Shown here piece by piece: positions 39,610-49,439 of a stretch of 64,000 nucleotides of DNA. The stretch is from assembly GCA_002363955.1 (NCBI GenBank), contig DEXE01000004.1, forward strand, positions 124,001 through 188,000, read 5' to 3'. Made by a program: the position numbers and the translations under genes. The DNA is from Methylophaga sp. UBA3192 (GTDB taxonomy: Bacteria > Pseudomonadota > Gammaproteobacteria > Nitrosococcales > Methylophagaceae). Every line of letters begins with the position of its first letter. The first letter of the stretch is position 1. The notes beneath the pieces were generated by a model. The model was not told the origin of the DNA. It saw only the letters and a list, made by a program, of their open reading frames with translations, and ran no database searches.

Positions 39610-40812
39610 CTAGATCACTTTATTCGGATTATTCTGCAACATCACATCCAGACCCTGCTTATAAGTATTAGCGGCCGCATCACGTTTATCCTGCGCCATT
39701 AACACTTCCGCCAATGCCTGATAGGTCTCGCCACGAGGACCATGCTCAATACTGGCACGCAGATAAGCTTCCGCTTTAGCCCACAGCTTATTGGCCTGAG
39801 CGAGTCTTCCCAGGGTGAGCAATAACCAGGGATTTTCTTCACGCTGTTTTAACCATTTTTCCGCCGTGGCCAGACGCTTCAACAAATCGCCCTGCAAAAT
39901 TTTGCCGTATTGGTATATGAGAGCATCACTCCAGTTTTTGCGTAAATATTCTTCAATCATTTGCATTGCCTGCTGTTGCTCACCCTGTAATAACAAACCA
40001 TTTACATAGGTTTTCAGCACCTGCTCAGACTGTCTTATTTTCGCCGAAGATTGCAGCCAAATCTGCTCCATTCGCTGCCATTCCTGCCTGATCAATGCAT
40101 TTTGTAACTGACCAACTGTGGCTTCTGCTGACAAAGCATTGGCTGAACTGTTATCCAATACATGACGCTTACGCAAATCCGGTAATACAGATTGCACTTC
40201 CTGCCATTGGGCCGTGTCCTGGTAGAGCTGTTGCAACAGTTGTAATACATATGGGTGTTTTGGCGCCACTTCGCGTAAATGCTGCAACGTTGCCAATGCC
40301 TGTTCCTTCTGCCCCGCCGAGAGCTGTAATTCCGCCTGAACCACCCCGACAGCAATGTCTGCACTAGGCGTAGTTTCATGTGCCAGTTTCAAATAGGAAT
40401 CACGACGTTCTGGTGCCTGCTGTTTTTGTGCCGCCCGGGCCGCAGCCAGATAATGCAATAACGGAGTTTCACTGTTTCCTGCATGACGGATCAACAGGCG
40501 CTCTGCTTCGGCCCAACGACCTTCTTCCAGTGTAATCAAACCATTAGTCAACGCTTTGGTCGCACGTTTATGGCGTTGGTTTTCCTGCCAATGAGATAGG
40601 CGATTAGGGGTGTTTTTAATTATCGCCAGACTGCGCAGCGTCATATAAGCCAGTAGCAAAAGAATCAACCAGGCAACAGTGAACACAATTAACGATGTTT
40701 CCAGTGTCCATTGACCATACTGCATCAATACAAAGCCTGGTTCAAAATCAGCTAACCAGACAAAAATGCCACCTAAGGCCAGAGCCAGCCCAATGATAAT
40801 CAACCATTTCAT
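39610..40812 (-). CDS. hemY: HemY-like TPR membrane protein
   Basis: A 400-residue protein with two N-terminal membrane segments (about 4-22 and 40-60) and then tetratricopeptide-type helical repeats. The HemY_N segment (WQENQRHKRATKALTNGLITLEEGRWAEAERLL, shown in part) is recognisable. It is the proteobacterial HemY of unclear function next to hemC, hemD and hemX; it is not protoporphyrinogen oxidase. Last gene of the hemC-hemD-hemX-hemY operon, overlapping hemX by 4 bp. Confidence 0.9.
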   Translation of the reverse strand: MKWLIIIGLALALGGIFVWLADFEPGFVLMQYGQWTLETSLIVFTVAWLILLLLAYMTLRSLAIIKNTPNRLSHWQENQRHKRATKALTNGLITLEEGRWAEAERLLIRHAGNSETPLLHYLAAARAAQKQQAPERRDSYLKLAHETTPSADIAVGVVQAELQLSAGQKEQALATLQHLREVAPKHPYVLQLLQQLYQDTAQWQEVQSVLPDLRKRHVLDNSSANALSAEATVGQLQNALIRQEWQRMEQIWLQSSAKIRQSEQVLKTYVNGLLLQGEQQQAMQMIEEYLRKNWSDALIYQYGKILQGDLLKRLATAEKWLKQREENPWLLLTLGRLAQANKLWAKAEAYLRASIEHGPRGETYQALAEVLMAQDKRDAAANTYKQGLDVMLQNNPNKVI

Positions 40813-41843
40813 GGTTCAAATCCTTTTAGCCAGCGTAGCGAACCTGAAATATCCGGGGTTTCTATACTGATAGCCTGATTTTGCATATCTTCCAGAATGA
40901 CCAGCATCGCATCGCGCTGATCGCCCACAAAATACTGTTCCAGCCAGCTGATTGCAGATTGCAGGCTTTGTTCAAACATTCGCTGATTTCCTGACAGAGC
41001 AGAAAATCGTGCGGTTTCCAGCTGCAAGCGCAGATTCTGATAGAGGAAATACCGTTGTTCCGGCATTAAAACCGCTGCTGGCGCATCCTGTTGCTGACGA
41101 ATCACCACGAGAGAGCGTAGTTGTGCCCAGACTTCTGAAACCGCCTCACGCCAGGCAGGTTGCTCAGTCGCCTTTGCTTCAGTTTCATTATAAAAAGTCT
41201 GTTTCGGCCCAGTGACCACCCTTAAATTATCGATCGACTTAATCAAACTCAGCATATCGGCTGCAATACCTGCAACATCGGTTTCTCCGGCAGCTTCCAG
41301 TGCCAACTCTTCTTCGGCAATCAGTTCACGTAGCGGCTGCATACGATAGTCCCCGATTTCACGGATCTGTTGATCGGCCAAAGATAAAGCAAGTGCTGCC
41401 CCTTTGGTATCATTTGCCAGTAAGGCCCGTTGGTTGGCCAGGTTGAGCAAGTACCTGATTTCCGCAAGCGCCCATTCGAGTTCAATTTCGTCACTGGTTA
41501 ATGGCGACTGATTCTGTAATTTGGTAAGGACATCACCCTGTTCCAACTGTGTTTGGTTCAGCCTGGACAATTGGTCATCAAGCTGGCTTTGGGCAGAACC
41601 TAACTGGGAGATATCGGTTTTAAGATCGGCTATTTCATCAAGACGGTTTTCCAGTTGAACAAGTTGCTGTTGCTGCTGCCATCCATACCAAAGTGCTGCT
41701 GCCCCCGGAAGAGTAATCAGAATCGCCACCAACACCAGCAACACAATTTGCCATGGAAAGGCTTTGTTGGGTGTGTCTGAACTGGTTTGTTCAGTTTTTT
41801 TAGCCGGCTTTTCTGCCTGCTCAGATTTGTTGTTAGACTCCAT
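40809..41843 (-). CDS. hemX: HemX-like membrane protein
   Basis: A 344-residue protein with a Lys/Glu/Ser-rich cytoplasmic N-terminus, one membrane helix (about 32-55), a Gln/Leu-rich coiled coil (about 55-110) and a helical periplasmic domain. It belongs to the family annotated as uroporphyrin-III C-methyltransferase HemX, but no SAM-binding methyltransferase motif is visible, so that enzymatic name is probably wrong. The family motif WALAEIRYLLNLANQRALL is present. The start at MESNNKSEQ overlaps hemD by 11 bp and follows GGGAT; a longer reading to 41894 is not supported. Confidence 0.88.
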   Translation of the reverse strand: MESNNKSEQAEKPAKKTEQTSSDTPNKAFPWQIVLLVLVAILITLPGAAALWYGWQQQQQLVQLENRLDEIADLKTDISQLGSAQSQLDDQLSRLNQTQLEQGDVLTKLQNQSPLTSDEIELEWALAEIRYLLNLANQRALLANDTKGAALALSLADQQIREIGDYRMQPLRELIAEEELALEAAGETDVAGIAADMLSLIKSIDNLRVVTGPKQTFYNETEAKATEQPAWREAVSEVWAQLRSLVVIRQQQDAPAAVLMPEQRYFLYQNLRLQLETARFSALSGNQRMFEQSLQSAISWLEQYFVGDQRDAMLVILEDMQNQAISIETPDISGSLRWLKGFEP

Positions 41844-42600
41844 GATCTGATCCCATTTCAATAAGTCGCTGAATGATTGCACCATCGCTGGCATCTAGAC
41901 TGACATGCACCTGTTTGAATCCCTGTTCAATCGCAAAAGCCTTGATTCGTTCACTCACTACCAGCAAAGGTTTTTGCAGAATCTGCGGGCAGCTCACTGA
42001 TAATAAACTTAACAGGTTTGTGACACCATTGGCACTGGTCGCCGTCAGCCAGTCGGCAGAACAGGCTTTTTGTTGAAGATCTACTGATACCTTTGGCAAT
42101 TGTCGGCGGTAAACTTCCAGATAATCAATACTAGCACCTCTGGCTCGCAAGGTTTCAGCCATCAGCTCTCGCCCACCTTCGCCCCGTACAATAGTGACCT
42201 GCTGCTGATCCATTTGTTGCCATTCGGGTAATTGCAGCAAACCTTCACTTCCATTTGACAATTCCGGTAGTAAATCAACCTTTAATCCTTGTTCCCGCAT
42301 TGCCTGCGCAGTGCCTTCACCTGCGGCTGCCAGTTTAATTGTGGATGGTAGCTGTTGCTGGTAGCCCGACATAAACGCTTCAACCGCATTACGACTGACA
42401 AATACAAGCCAATTCGTGTGTAGCGGATTCCATTCATTCCATTGCCTGACATCAATCGCCTTGATTTCTATGACCGGAAACTTTATCGCCTCCCCCCCCT
42501 GCTGTTCTATCATCTCGACGAGTCCTTTGGCCTGATGAATTGGGCGAGTCACTAACACTTTATGGCCCTTTAATGGCAACGCCACCGTATCAGTCACCAT
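41833..42600 (-). CDS. hemD: Uroporphyrinogen-III synthase
   Basis: A 255-residue enzyme that closes hydroxymethylbilane into uroporphyrinogen III. The sequence is poorly conserved in general, but the N-terminal [21 protein letters not shown], the [10 protein letters not shown] motif and [12 protein letters not shown] (seen as [13 protein letters not shown]) fit. The ATG at 42600 overlaps the hemC end by 11 bp; upstream in-frame codons would extend far into hemC. Second gene of the hem operon. Confidence 0.9.
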   Translation of the reverse strand: MVTDTVALPLKGHKVLVTRPIHQAKGLVEMIEQQGGEAIKFPVIEIKAIDVRQWNEWNPLHTNWLVFVSRNAVEAFMSGYQQQLPSTIKLAAAGEGTAQAMREQGLKVDLLPELSNGSEGLLQLPEWQQMDQQQVTIVRGEGGRELMAETLRARGASIDYLEVYRRQLPKVSVDLQQKACSADWLTATSANGVTNLLSLLSVSCPQILQKPLLVVSERIKAFAIEQGFKQVHVSLDASDGAIIQRLIEMGSDHGV

Positions 42601-43519
42601 AAACATCGGCCAGAATTTTGTCCGCACCTTTACTTAATAACATCTCGCCTAATGTTAAACCAAGCTGCTCAGATTCACTGGCCTTGCCGCGAATTTCCTG
42701 CTGCAGCATTTCAGTGCCATCAGGACGGCCGACCAGCCCCCGCAACCAGATATCATCGCCATTTAACATCGCATAGCCACCGATAGGCACCTGACAGCCG
42801 CCTTTCAAACGGCGATTTAAAGCGCGTTCTGCTTTGACAGTGATTGAGGTCAGAGCACAATTAAGCGGGGCAATTAAGGCATTCATTGCCTCATCATTAA
42901 TGCGGGCCTCAATACCCAGCGCACCCTGTCCAATCGCTGGCAGACTTTGTTCCGGCGTTAAAGCGCTGCGGATACGTTTATCAAATCCCAGTCTTTCCAA
43001 ACCGGCCTTGGCCAGAATAATCGCATCAAAATGTCCCGCATCCAGTTTGGCAAGACGGGTATTCACATTACCGCGTAACGGTACGATTTTCAGATCAGGG
43101 CGATAATGACGCAGCTGACATTCACGGCGCAGACTGGAAGTACCAACTACAGCACCCTGCGGCAAATCATCAACGTTTTCAAAGTGATTGGAAACAAACG
43201 CATCATGCGGATCATGACGTTCACAAATAACAGGTAAATGCAGACCTTCGGGAAACTCCACCGGCACATCTTTCATCGAATGCACCGCAATATCCGCTTC
43301 GCCAGCCAACATACTCTGTTCCAGCTCTTTGACAAACAAACCTTTACCGCCGACTTTGGCCAGAGGTGTATCCAGAATAATATCGCCCTGAGTTTTAATA
43401 CGGACCAGCTCAATATTTAAATGCGGATCCAGCGCCAGCAGACTGTCACGAACAAATTCAGCCTGCCAGATGGCAAGCGGGCTGCGGCGGGTGGCAATAC
43501 GAACGGTACGTTGACTCAT
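42590..43519 (-). CDS. hemC: Porphobilinogen deaminase (hydroxymethylbilane synthase)
   Basis: A 309-residue enzyme that joins four porphobilinogens into hydroxymethylbilane. It has the N-terminal [17 protein letters not shown], the substrate region [18 protein letters not shown] and the cofactor-binding [11 protein letters not shown], whose cysteine holds the dipyrromethane. First gene of the hemCDXY operon, divergent from argH across a 118-bp gap, a common gammaproteobacterial arrangement. Confidence 0.97.
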   Translation of the reverse strand: MSQRTVRIATRRSPLAIWQAEFVRDSLLALDPHLNIELVRIKTQGDIILDTPLAKVGGKGLFVKELEQSMLAGEADIAVHSMKDVPVEFPEGLHLPVICERHDPHDAFVSNHFENVDDLPQGAVVGTSSLRRECQLRHYRPDLKIVPLRGNVNTRLAKLDAGHFDAIILAKAGLERLGFDKRIRSALTPEQSLPAIGQGALGIEARINDEAMNALIAPLNCALTSITVKAERALNRRLKGGCQVPIGGYAMLNGDDIWLRGLVGRPDGTEMLQQEIRGKASESEQLGLTLGEMLLSKGADKILADVYGD

Positions 43520-43637
43520 GAAACAAACACCAGTTGATTATGAACAGTGTGGTTGATTCTAACATTTTCCCCTGCGGATCCACGAGCAGCCGCGTTATAA
43601 TGCCGTCTTTTTCTGCCAGCAATCACAGGCCCGTGCT

Positions 43638-45020
43638 ATGACCGCATCTGATAAAAAGCTTTCTTCTGCCCGTCTTACGCAACCCACCAATAAGTTTGTT
43701 GAGGAATTCACTGCTTCGGTGACCTTTGATAAACGCATGTACCGGCAGGACATTCAGGGTTCCATTGCTCATGCCACCATGTTGTGCAAAGTCGACGTGC
43801 TAACAGTAAGCGAACGTGATCAAATCATTAATGGTTTGCAGCAGATTGAAACTGAAATTGATAACGATCAGTTTGAGTGGTCAATTGCACAGGAAGATGT
43901 GCATATGAATATCGAGTCCAGACTGATCAAACTGATTGGCGAAGTGGGCAAAAAACTGCATACCGGTCGGTCACGTAATGATCAGGTGGCAACCGATGTG
44001 CGTTTGTATCTGCGCGATATGATTGTGCCGATTCGCAGTGAATTACAAAGATTACGTTCTACATTGCTGGATGTAGCCGAACGTGAATTTAATACCATCA
44101 TGCCCGGCTTTACCCATCTTCAAACGGCGCAACCAGTGACGTTTGGTCATCATATGCTGGCCTGGTTTGAGATGCTCAGCCGCGATCTGGAACGTCTGGA
44201 CGATTGCTCTAAACGGGTCAACAGTCTTCCATTAGGTGCTGCTGCACTGGCCGGTACCACCTTTCCGATTGATCGCGAATATACCGCTGAATTGCTTGGC
44301 TTTGAACGTATCTGTCGCAACTCGCTGGATGCGGTCAGTGATCGTGATTTTGCCATCGAATTTAACAGCTTCGCCTCACTGCTGATGATGCATTTGTCGC
44401 GCTTCTCAGAGGAACTGATCATCTGGTCATCTGCCCAGTTTGATTTTGTCGATCTGGGTGATGCGTTCTGCACCGGCTCGTCGATCATGCCGCAGAAGAA
44501 AAATCCGGATGTGCCGGAACTGATACGGGGTAAAACCAGCCGGGTTTACGGAAATCTGTTTAACCTGCTGACGCTGATGAAAAATCAGCCCTTGGCGTAC
44601 AACAAAGATAACCAGGAAGACAAAGAACCGTTGTTTGACACCATTGATACGTTGCTCGGTTCTTTGCGTGTTTATGCCGATATGCTGGCTGTAATTACAG
44701 TCAAAAAAGATAATATGCGTCTGGCGGCGCTGAAAGGTTATGCAACGGCAACCGATCTGGCTGATTATCTGGTGCGTAAGGGTGTCGCATTCCGTGATGC
44801 TCATGAAGTTGTCGGTCTGTCAGTCGCCTATGCGATAAAACAGCAAAAAGACTTGTCGGCTCTGTCATTGGATGAGTTGCAACAGTTCAGTGATCAGATC
44901 AGTGAAGATGTGTTTGCAGTATTAACCCTTGAAGGTTCAGTAGCGGCTCGAAATCATCTCGGTGGCACAGCGCCAGAACAGGTAAAAAAAGCGATCCAAA
45001 TTGCTCGTAGCGAATTGTAA
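43638..45020 (+). CDS. argH: Argininosuccinate lyase
   Basis: A 460-residue enzyme of the fumarase/aspartase superfamily that splits argininosuccinate into arginine and fumarate. Signature [20 protein letters not shown] is present, with [12 protein letters not shown] and [16 protein letters not shown] upstream. Length is normal. The gene is divergent from hemC. With argC at 13.9 kb it gives two steps of arginine synthesis in the window. Confidence 0.97.
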   Translation: MTASDKKLSSARLTQPTNKFVEEFTASVTFDKRMYRQDIQGSIAHATMLCKVDVLTVSERDQIINGLQQIETEIDNDQFEWSIAQEDVHMNIESRLIKLIGEVGKKLHTGRSRNDQVATDVRLYLRDMIVPIRSELQRLRSTLLDVAEREFNTIMPGFTHLQTAQPVTFGHHMLAWFEMLSRDLERLDDCSKRVNSLPLGAAALAGTTFPIDREYTAELLGFERICRNSLDAVSDRDFAIEFNSFASLLMMHLSRFSEELIIWSSAQFDFVDLGDAFCTGSSIMPQKKNPDVPELIRGKTSRVYGNLFNLLTLMKNQPLAYNKDNQEDKEPLFDTIDTLLGSLRVYADMLAVITVKKDNMRLAALKGYATATDLADYLVRKGVAFRDAHEVVGLSVAYAIKQQKDLSALSLDELQQFSDQISEDVFAVLTLEGSVAARNHLGGTAPEQVKKAIQIARSEL

Positions 45021-45140
45021 AACCACTGCCAAAATCGATTGACGTGCTAATCATTCGACTACCAATCTGATGTTCATAGGTGATAAGCAAATTCATCATC
45101 TTTATTTAGCTTTTACACTGACCGCGGTAGCTCAGCTCAA

Positions 45141-46487
45141 ATGGCCACATTGAAATCATTACTCTTTTCGCTGATTGAATTAGCGAAACGCTGGCCCGGT
45201 CTGATTGCAGCGTTTGGTTTTATTTCCGGTGTGGCCAGTTATTTTCTGGTGGAACGTAAAGAATCACTGGCGCAAGTAATTGCCATTGTAATGCTGGTGA
45301 GCTGGGTGTTTCTGGTACTGGAAAACTGGTTACGCGAGAGCTTTAAAAACCGCTTTGGCCTCAATATACCGCCAGCATTGATGCATTATGTGACGCAATT
45401 GGTGCATCAGGAAAGTCTGTTTTTTGCCTTACCGTTTTTCCTTGCAGTCACTACCTGGAACCACACCCAGGCAGGTTTTACCGGATTATTAGTTTTATGC
45501 GCGTTGATCTCAGTGATCGATCCTTTGTATTACAAACAGCTCGCGCCGCGTCGTTCACTCTTTGTCATTTTTCATGCATTAGCATTATTTGCTGTTTTGC
45601 TGGTGGCTCTACCGATACTGCTGCAACTGACGACTGGACAAAGTCTGGCGATTGCATTGATTGTCTCTCTCCTGTTCAGTCTGCCCAGCTTGGTAAAGTT
45701 TGTCGTCAACGGCCAATGGTGGCGTCGGCCTGTCATGGTGCTGATGTTATCCGCTTTAGCTGCTGGCTTATGGCAAGTCCCAAGCTTAGTACCACCTGCG
45801 GCGTTACGCTTGACAGAATTTAATCTGGTTCAGCAAGTGGATCGTGAGCAACGTACCCATAGCATCCACATTGACCGCCTTGATGTGGAATTACTGAAAC
45901 GCGATGGCATCTATGCCTGGACAGCTATCCGCGCACCTCGCGGCTTACAGGAAAAAATCCATCATATCTGGGTGCATAACGGCAAACAGGTAGATCGAAT
46001 CACGCTGAATATTGAAGGCGGCAGCGAACAGGGATATCGAGCCTGGACACAGAAACTGAATTTCCCCAAAGATCCGATAGGTAAATGGCAGGTTAAAGTG
46101 GTCACAGATTCCGGTCAGCTAATCGGCATCAAACGCTTTACCGTTGAAGCCAGCATCAACGAACAGGAAAGCCTTTTTGAGCGTCTTAAACCACCCTTCA
46201 TTCAGGAGCGCGTTGAATATCAGCAGAACAATAAAGATCCTGACAACACGCAACAACCTGAGAATACGGAAGGAAGAGAAAGCCTGTATGAGCGTCTGGC
46301 ACCGCAGTTTATTCAGGAGATGAGCGAAAGCCAGAATGATCCTGAAGAATCGGAAAGTATTCAAGAACTGGAGAATACTGAAATACAGGAAAACACTGAA
46401 GAGCAAGAAAATGATGCTCCAGAACCGCAAGTGCCCGAAGAACTAACGAACACTGATGGGCAAGATATCCCCGAAGAACAGAATTAA
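45141..46487 (+). CDS. DUF5924/DUF2914-type membrane protein with a repeated acidic tail
   Basis: A 448-residue protein with about seven membrane segments (residues 15-225) and a beta-rich soluble domain (about 230-345; WVHNGKQVDRITLNIEGG, GKWQVKVVTDSGQLIG). It ends in a strongly acidic Glu/Asn/Gln tail of about 100 residues. The body resembles the DUF5924-DUF2914 proteins encoded next to argH in related bacteria; function is unknown. The tail contains an internal duplication, ESLFERLKPPFIQE near 342 and ESLYERLAPQFIQE near 380, and then EN/EE-rich low complexity. Its stop overlaps the convergent small gene by 4 bp. Confidence 0.7.
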   Translation: MATLKSLLFSLIELAKRWPGLIAAFGFISGVASYFLVERKESLAQVIAIVMLVSWVFLVLENWLRESFKNRFGLNIPPALMHYVTQLVHQESLFFALPFFLAVTTWNHTQAGFTGLLVLCALISVIDPLYYKQLAPRRSLFVIFHALALFAVLLVALPILLQLTTGQSLAIALIVSLLFSLPSLVKFVVNGQWWRRPVMVLMLSALAAGLWQVPSLVPPAALRLTEFNLVQQVDREQRTHSIHIDRLDVELLKRDGIYAWTAIRAPRGLQEKIHHIWVHNGKQVDRITLNIEGGSEQGYRAWTQKLNFPKDPIGKWQVKVVTDSGQLIGIKRFTVEASINEQESLFERLKPPFIQERVEYQQNNKDPDNTQQPENTEGRESLYERLAPQFIQEMSESQNDPEESESIQELENTEIQENTEEQENDAPEPQVPEELTNTDGQDIPEEQN

Positions 46488-46699
46488 TCTTTTTGATAGA
46501 CACCAAGAAACGAAGCAATCGTTAAAAATACCATCCACACCAGATAACTCGGCAACCATACAGACCACCAGCCTTCTTCCAATGGTGTGGATGAAACCGG
46601 GTCAACATGTATATAGGCATAGAGATTCAATGCCAGATTAATCAGTAAACCAATAATTCCAATCACACACAAAATCACATCCAGTCTGAATTTTTTCAT
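46484..46699 (-). CDS. Small two-helix membrane protein
   Basis: A 71-residue protein with two hydrophobic segments (about 8-30 and 45-66) separated by a loop with PVSSTPLEEGWW. I do not recognise the family. It lies 26 bp downstream of the DUF3325 gene on the same strand, so it is probably the last gene of that operon. Its 3' end overlaps the acidic-tail protein by 4 bp. Confidence 0.65.
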   Translation of the reverse strand: MKKFRLDVILCVIGIIGLLINLALNLYAYIHVDPVSSTPLEEGWWSVWLPSYLVWMVFLTIASFLGVYQKD

Positions 46700-46725
46700 A
46701 GCTGCCCCATGAAATTACATCAAGA

Positions 46726-47076
46726 TTAACATAGCCATAAAACGACACAACTTGCCAACCCGACAACCGACAATCCCAGTGCCTTTGCTGTCGCTAATCG
46801 TGGCCAATAAGCCAGTAAACTGACCCACATCACTGCGGCCACTGATAGTAAACCCAGCCAGATCACAATGCCGACCACAACACCCCACATGCTGATAACC
46901 GGCCATAGTGAAACTATCAGCAATGCAATCGAGGCAACCCGCAATACAAAATTGTTTCGGGCAGATAACTTAGCCGCATTTAACTGCGAATAATTCCGCG
47001 GCATTGCAAGACTTAACCCGGCCATACCGGCATAACACAAGGCTGTTCCGAGCAACATCATCAGCAACATGTTCAT
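46726..47076 (-). CDS. DUF3325 family membrane protein
   Basis: A 116-residue protein with four hydrophobic segments. It matches DUF3325 in size, in the N-terminal LSLAMPRNYSQL segment and in context: the DUF3649-PepSY-DUF3325 triplet accompanies TonB-dependent siderophore receptors in many Proteobacteria. It overlaps the PepSY gene by one base. Function is unknown, presumably helping siderophore or ferric iron handling at the inner membrane. Confidence 0.8.
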   Translation of the reverse strand: MNMLLMMLLGTALCYAGMAGLSLAMPRNYSQLNAAKLSARNNFVLRVASIALLIVSLWPVISMWGVVVGIVIWLGLLSVAAVMWVSLLAYWPRLATAKALGLSVVGLASCVVLWLC

Positions 47077-48719
47077 TAAGCTGACTCCGATTCAGGTTTA
47101 TAGACTCTGTTGGCTTCTGTTATGGTTTTTTGTTGTTTGCGTTTGAGTATTTTGACCGTGAAGACACCTAACACCCCGAACAGCAGTATCGTTAGCTCAA
47201 ATCCCACGTTTGACCAGTCCCCCCGGGCAAAATAATGGAATAAGTGCTGGCCGGTGGTCAGCCAATTAACGATTGGCAGCAACAGAGATAAAACAGCAAA
47301 GCCAATTAATTGTTCTATCCAGGCACGTGAGGCAGGTCGTAATGCGGCATGCAGCAAACTGCCCAGCCAGATAAAAAAGAACAGCTTAATTTCCCAGCCG
47401 GCTCGATCGGCTACTTCCAGAGGCAACAGTCGATTCACCCAGAAAAACGCTATACAGGCCACCATTAATCCACTGATGGCGCTGATATTGAGCACTTCAA
47501 TTGCGCGGTAAACCTTGGGTGTCTGTGCACCAAATTCATTGAGCGATCTCTGACGTCGTTTCACCATAAACAGAATGGCGCCAGTGGCCATCATGATGGT
47601 GCCCGCCATGCCCAGAATAAAATAAATCCAGCGCACGGTATAACCGCCAAAATTGGCAAAATGTAAGGTCCGCATAATACGTTGTGCGGCAAACGCATTA
47701 CTTTTATCAAATAAATCTGGTGCTTCGATATGCAGCAACTCACCAGTGACAGCGTCCAGAATCACCTGGCCGGAACTCAAAAATAACAGGCGTCCGGTAT
47801 TTTTTTCTTTTTCGAATAAGCCAAACACCTTCGCCACCGCACTGCTGTCGCCGGGATGCTCCACACTGATGAAACTAGCGGGTTTTTCCATCAATGCTTC
47901 CGCTTTTTCGAACAATTCCGTTACCGGATAAACCTCAGCTTGAATCCCGGTTTCGGGACGATGCTCCGGTTGATTGAACACTTCGGCAAAAAAGGTTCGT
48001 GGATGGTCGTAATTAGCTATTACGCCAACAGGCATGTAAACCGTGACAAAGACGATCAGGCCGGTATAAGCAATCATCAATTGAAACGGCAAGGATAAAA
48101 CTGAAGATGCATTATGCGCATCAAGCCAGCTGCGTTGCCCCTTGCCGGGGCGAAAGGTAAAGAAGTCCTTGAATATACGCTTGTGAATAATAATGCCGCT
48201 GACCAGCGCCACCAGCATAATCATGGTAAAAAAGCCTACCAACCAGATACCAGCTGTACCGGCATGAAACTCAAAATGCATATGCACAAAATGATGTCCG
48301 CCCTGTGTTTCACGTTCCTGCTTTTGAGTCAGTAATTCACCGCTGACCGGATGCAATCGAGCTTGTTGGAACTGCTCGTTTTCATTTTCCCAAGTTAAGC
48401 CGATAGCCGGATCTACCTCACTGGGTAAACGTATTCTCCAAAGATGACTTTGTGGCGCAATATCTCGCAGATAGGCTTCACCTTTTGTGACTGCATCCAA
48501 ACGCTGCTGCTGAGTGTTGGTCTGAGGATCAAACTCCCCCACCATGGCTCTTTCAGGGTTCATCCAATGTGTAATGTCATCATCAAACACCCCGATAGTA
48601 CCGGTCAGAAAAATGGCAAATAATGCCCAACTGGCGACTAACCCACCCCAGGTATGCAACCAGGCCATCGCCTGACGGAACCGGCCCGGTTCATTATTCA
48701 CTGCTGTTGCCTGTTTCAT
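47076..48719 (-). CDS. PepSY-associated transmembrane protein (siderophore reductase-like)
   Basis: A 547-residue inner-membrane protein of the PepSY_TM/PiuB-like family. Membrane segments lie near 16-38, 160-185, 205-232, 360-385, 410-430, 442-458, 470-490 and 500-525; periplasmic PepSY-like stretches lie between the first two and in the 240-350 loop. Conserved histidines (HTWGG, HHFVHMHFEFH) could hold heme. Such proteins are implicated in reducing ferric siderophores after import. It lies between DUF3649 and DUF3325 genes with overlapping starts, so the three form one operon. A candidate Fur box lies upstream. Confidence 0.87.
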   Translation of the reverse strand: MKQATAVNNEPGRFRQAMAWLHTWGGLVASWALFAIFLTGTIGVFDDDITHWMNPERAMVGEFDPQTNTQQQRLDAVTKGEAYLRDIAPQSHLWRIRLPSEVDPAIGLTWENENEQFQQARLHPVSGELLTQKQERETQGGHHFVHMHFEFHAGTAGIWLVGFFTMIMLVALVSGIIIHKRIFKDFFTFRPGKGQRSWLDAHNASSVLSLPFQLMIAYTGLIVFVTVYMPVGVIANYDHPRTFFAEVFNQPEHRPETGIQAEVYPVTELFEKAEALMEKPASFISVEHPGDSSAVAKVFGLFEKEKNTGRLLFLSSGQVILDAVTGELLHIEAPDLFDKSNAFAAQRIMRTLHFANFGGYTVRWIYFILGMAGTIMMATGAILFMVKRRQRSLNEFGAQTPKVYRAIEVLNISAISGLMVACIAFFWVNRLLPLEVADRAGWEIKLFFFIWLGSLLHAALRPASRAWIEQLIGFAVLSLLLPIVNWLTTGQHLFHYFARGDWSNVGFELTILLFGVLGVFTVKILKRKQQKTITEANRVYKPESESA

Positions 48720-49012
48720 CGCAGCAACTCCGTCAGCAGCAGACCTGTTCCGCCAATTATCACTGTCGCCGATAACATGCCTGTCCAGGCACGTTTGGCA
48801 TCTTTAACCGCAAACACCCAGATAATGACTGCGGTATACACAGCAAAACTCAGTAATGAGCTAGTGATAACCGCATCAGCACGCGATAACGGCAAAATAG
48901 CGGCGACCAGAATCACCACTGCCGAAGTTAGCAAATAGCCACCAAATGTAGCGGCCAACAGCAGCGAAAAAATTCGGCCTGGGTAAGACAAAGTCATATA
49001 AGGATGTTCCAT
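48716..49012 (-). CDS. DUF3649 family membrane protein
   Basis: A 98-residue protein with three hydrophobic segments. It fits DUF3649 by size, by the pattern GYLLTSAVVILVAAILPLSRADAV and by the following PepSY and DUF3325 genes. First gene of the operon, overlapping the PepSY gene by 4 bp (ATGA). The family is tied to siderophore uptake loci; its molecular role is unknown. The usual neighbouring TonB receptor is not adjacent here but about 9 kb away. Confidence 0.8.
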   Translation of the reverse strand: MEHPYMTLSYPGRIFSLLLAATFGGYLLTSAVVILVAAILPLSRADAVITSSLLSFAVYTAVIIWVFAVKDAKRAWTGMLSATVIIGGTGLLLTELLR

Positions 49013-49439
49013 ACAAACGGTTTTAAGCGAGCAAAGCCTTTTTCGATGAGATAATGGCTTCGCTGCCGACTCAGATGTTTTCAGTTAATAACAAGTCGAA
49101 TGACCTGCATAAAAAGGCCATTTTCATGGTGTTTATCAACATTTTTAGTGTTTTCACAACAACAGCTAATGCGATAGATTATCGTTTGCATTCGTAATTA
49201 ACAAGTCTCGAGTTTTCTATCCGTAAATGTTTAACGGTAAAAGTTTGGATTGGGTAACTTCCAGAAAGAGTTTTATTGAAGGTTATTGAGCGGTAGCAAC
49301 AAACCTCAATTAACTATCTTCGACAAGAATTAGTGCGCCAGCCGACAAGAAGAACTCTCACTCTCCGGAACATAATATCTGCACGTGCCGCACTGCCGGG
49401 GCACCTCCGACATCAAGCAGTTATCCGAGGGGATTTATC
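49013..49439. other. Intergenic region between the iron operon and formamidase
   Basis: A 427-bp AT-rich divergent region without a convincing gene. It contains the promoter of the leftward DUF3649-PepSY-DUF3325 operon with a Fur-like site at 49170-49184. It also holds the promoter and leader of the rightward formamidase, whose RBS-like CCGAGGGG precedes the ATG. No riboswitch or strong hairpin was recognised. Confidence 0.5.
49170..49184 (-). promoter_or_regulatory. Candidate Fur box upstream of the DUF3649-PepSY operon
   Basis: Read on the minus strand, CGATAATCTATCGCA matches the 7-1-7 Fur consensus TGATAATnATTATCA at about nine of fourteen positions. It lies 158 bp before the DUF3649 start. 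Position and the iron-linked operon support it; the match alone is moderate. Confidence 0.4.

Noticed and set aside
40809..41843. HemX as a uroporphyrinogen-III C-methyltransferase enzyme
   Set aside because: The common database name implies an enzyme, but no SAM-binding motif is visible; it is described only as a HemX-like membrane protein.
45121..45145. Possible tRNA start (cgcggtagctcag)
   Set aside because: It resembles a tRNA D-arm, but no acceptor stem, anticodon arm or T-arm follows and the next gene begins at 45141.
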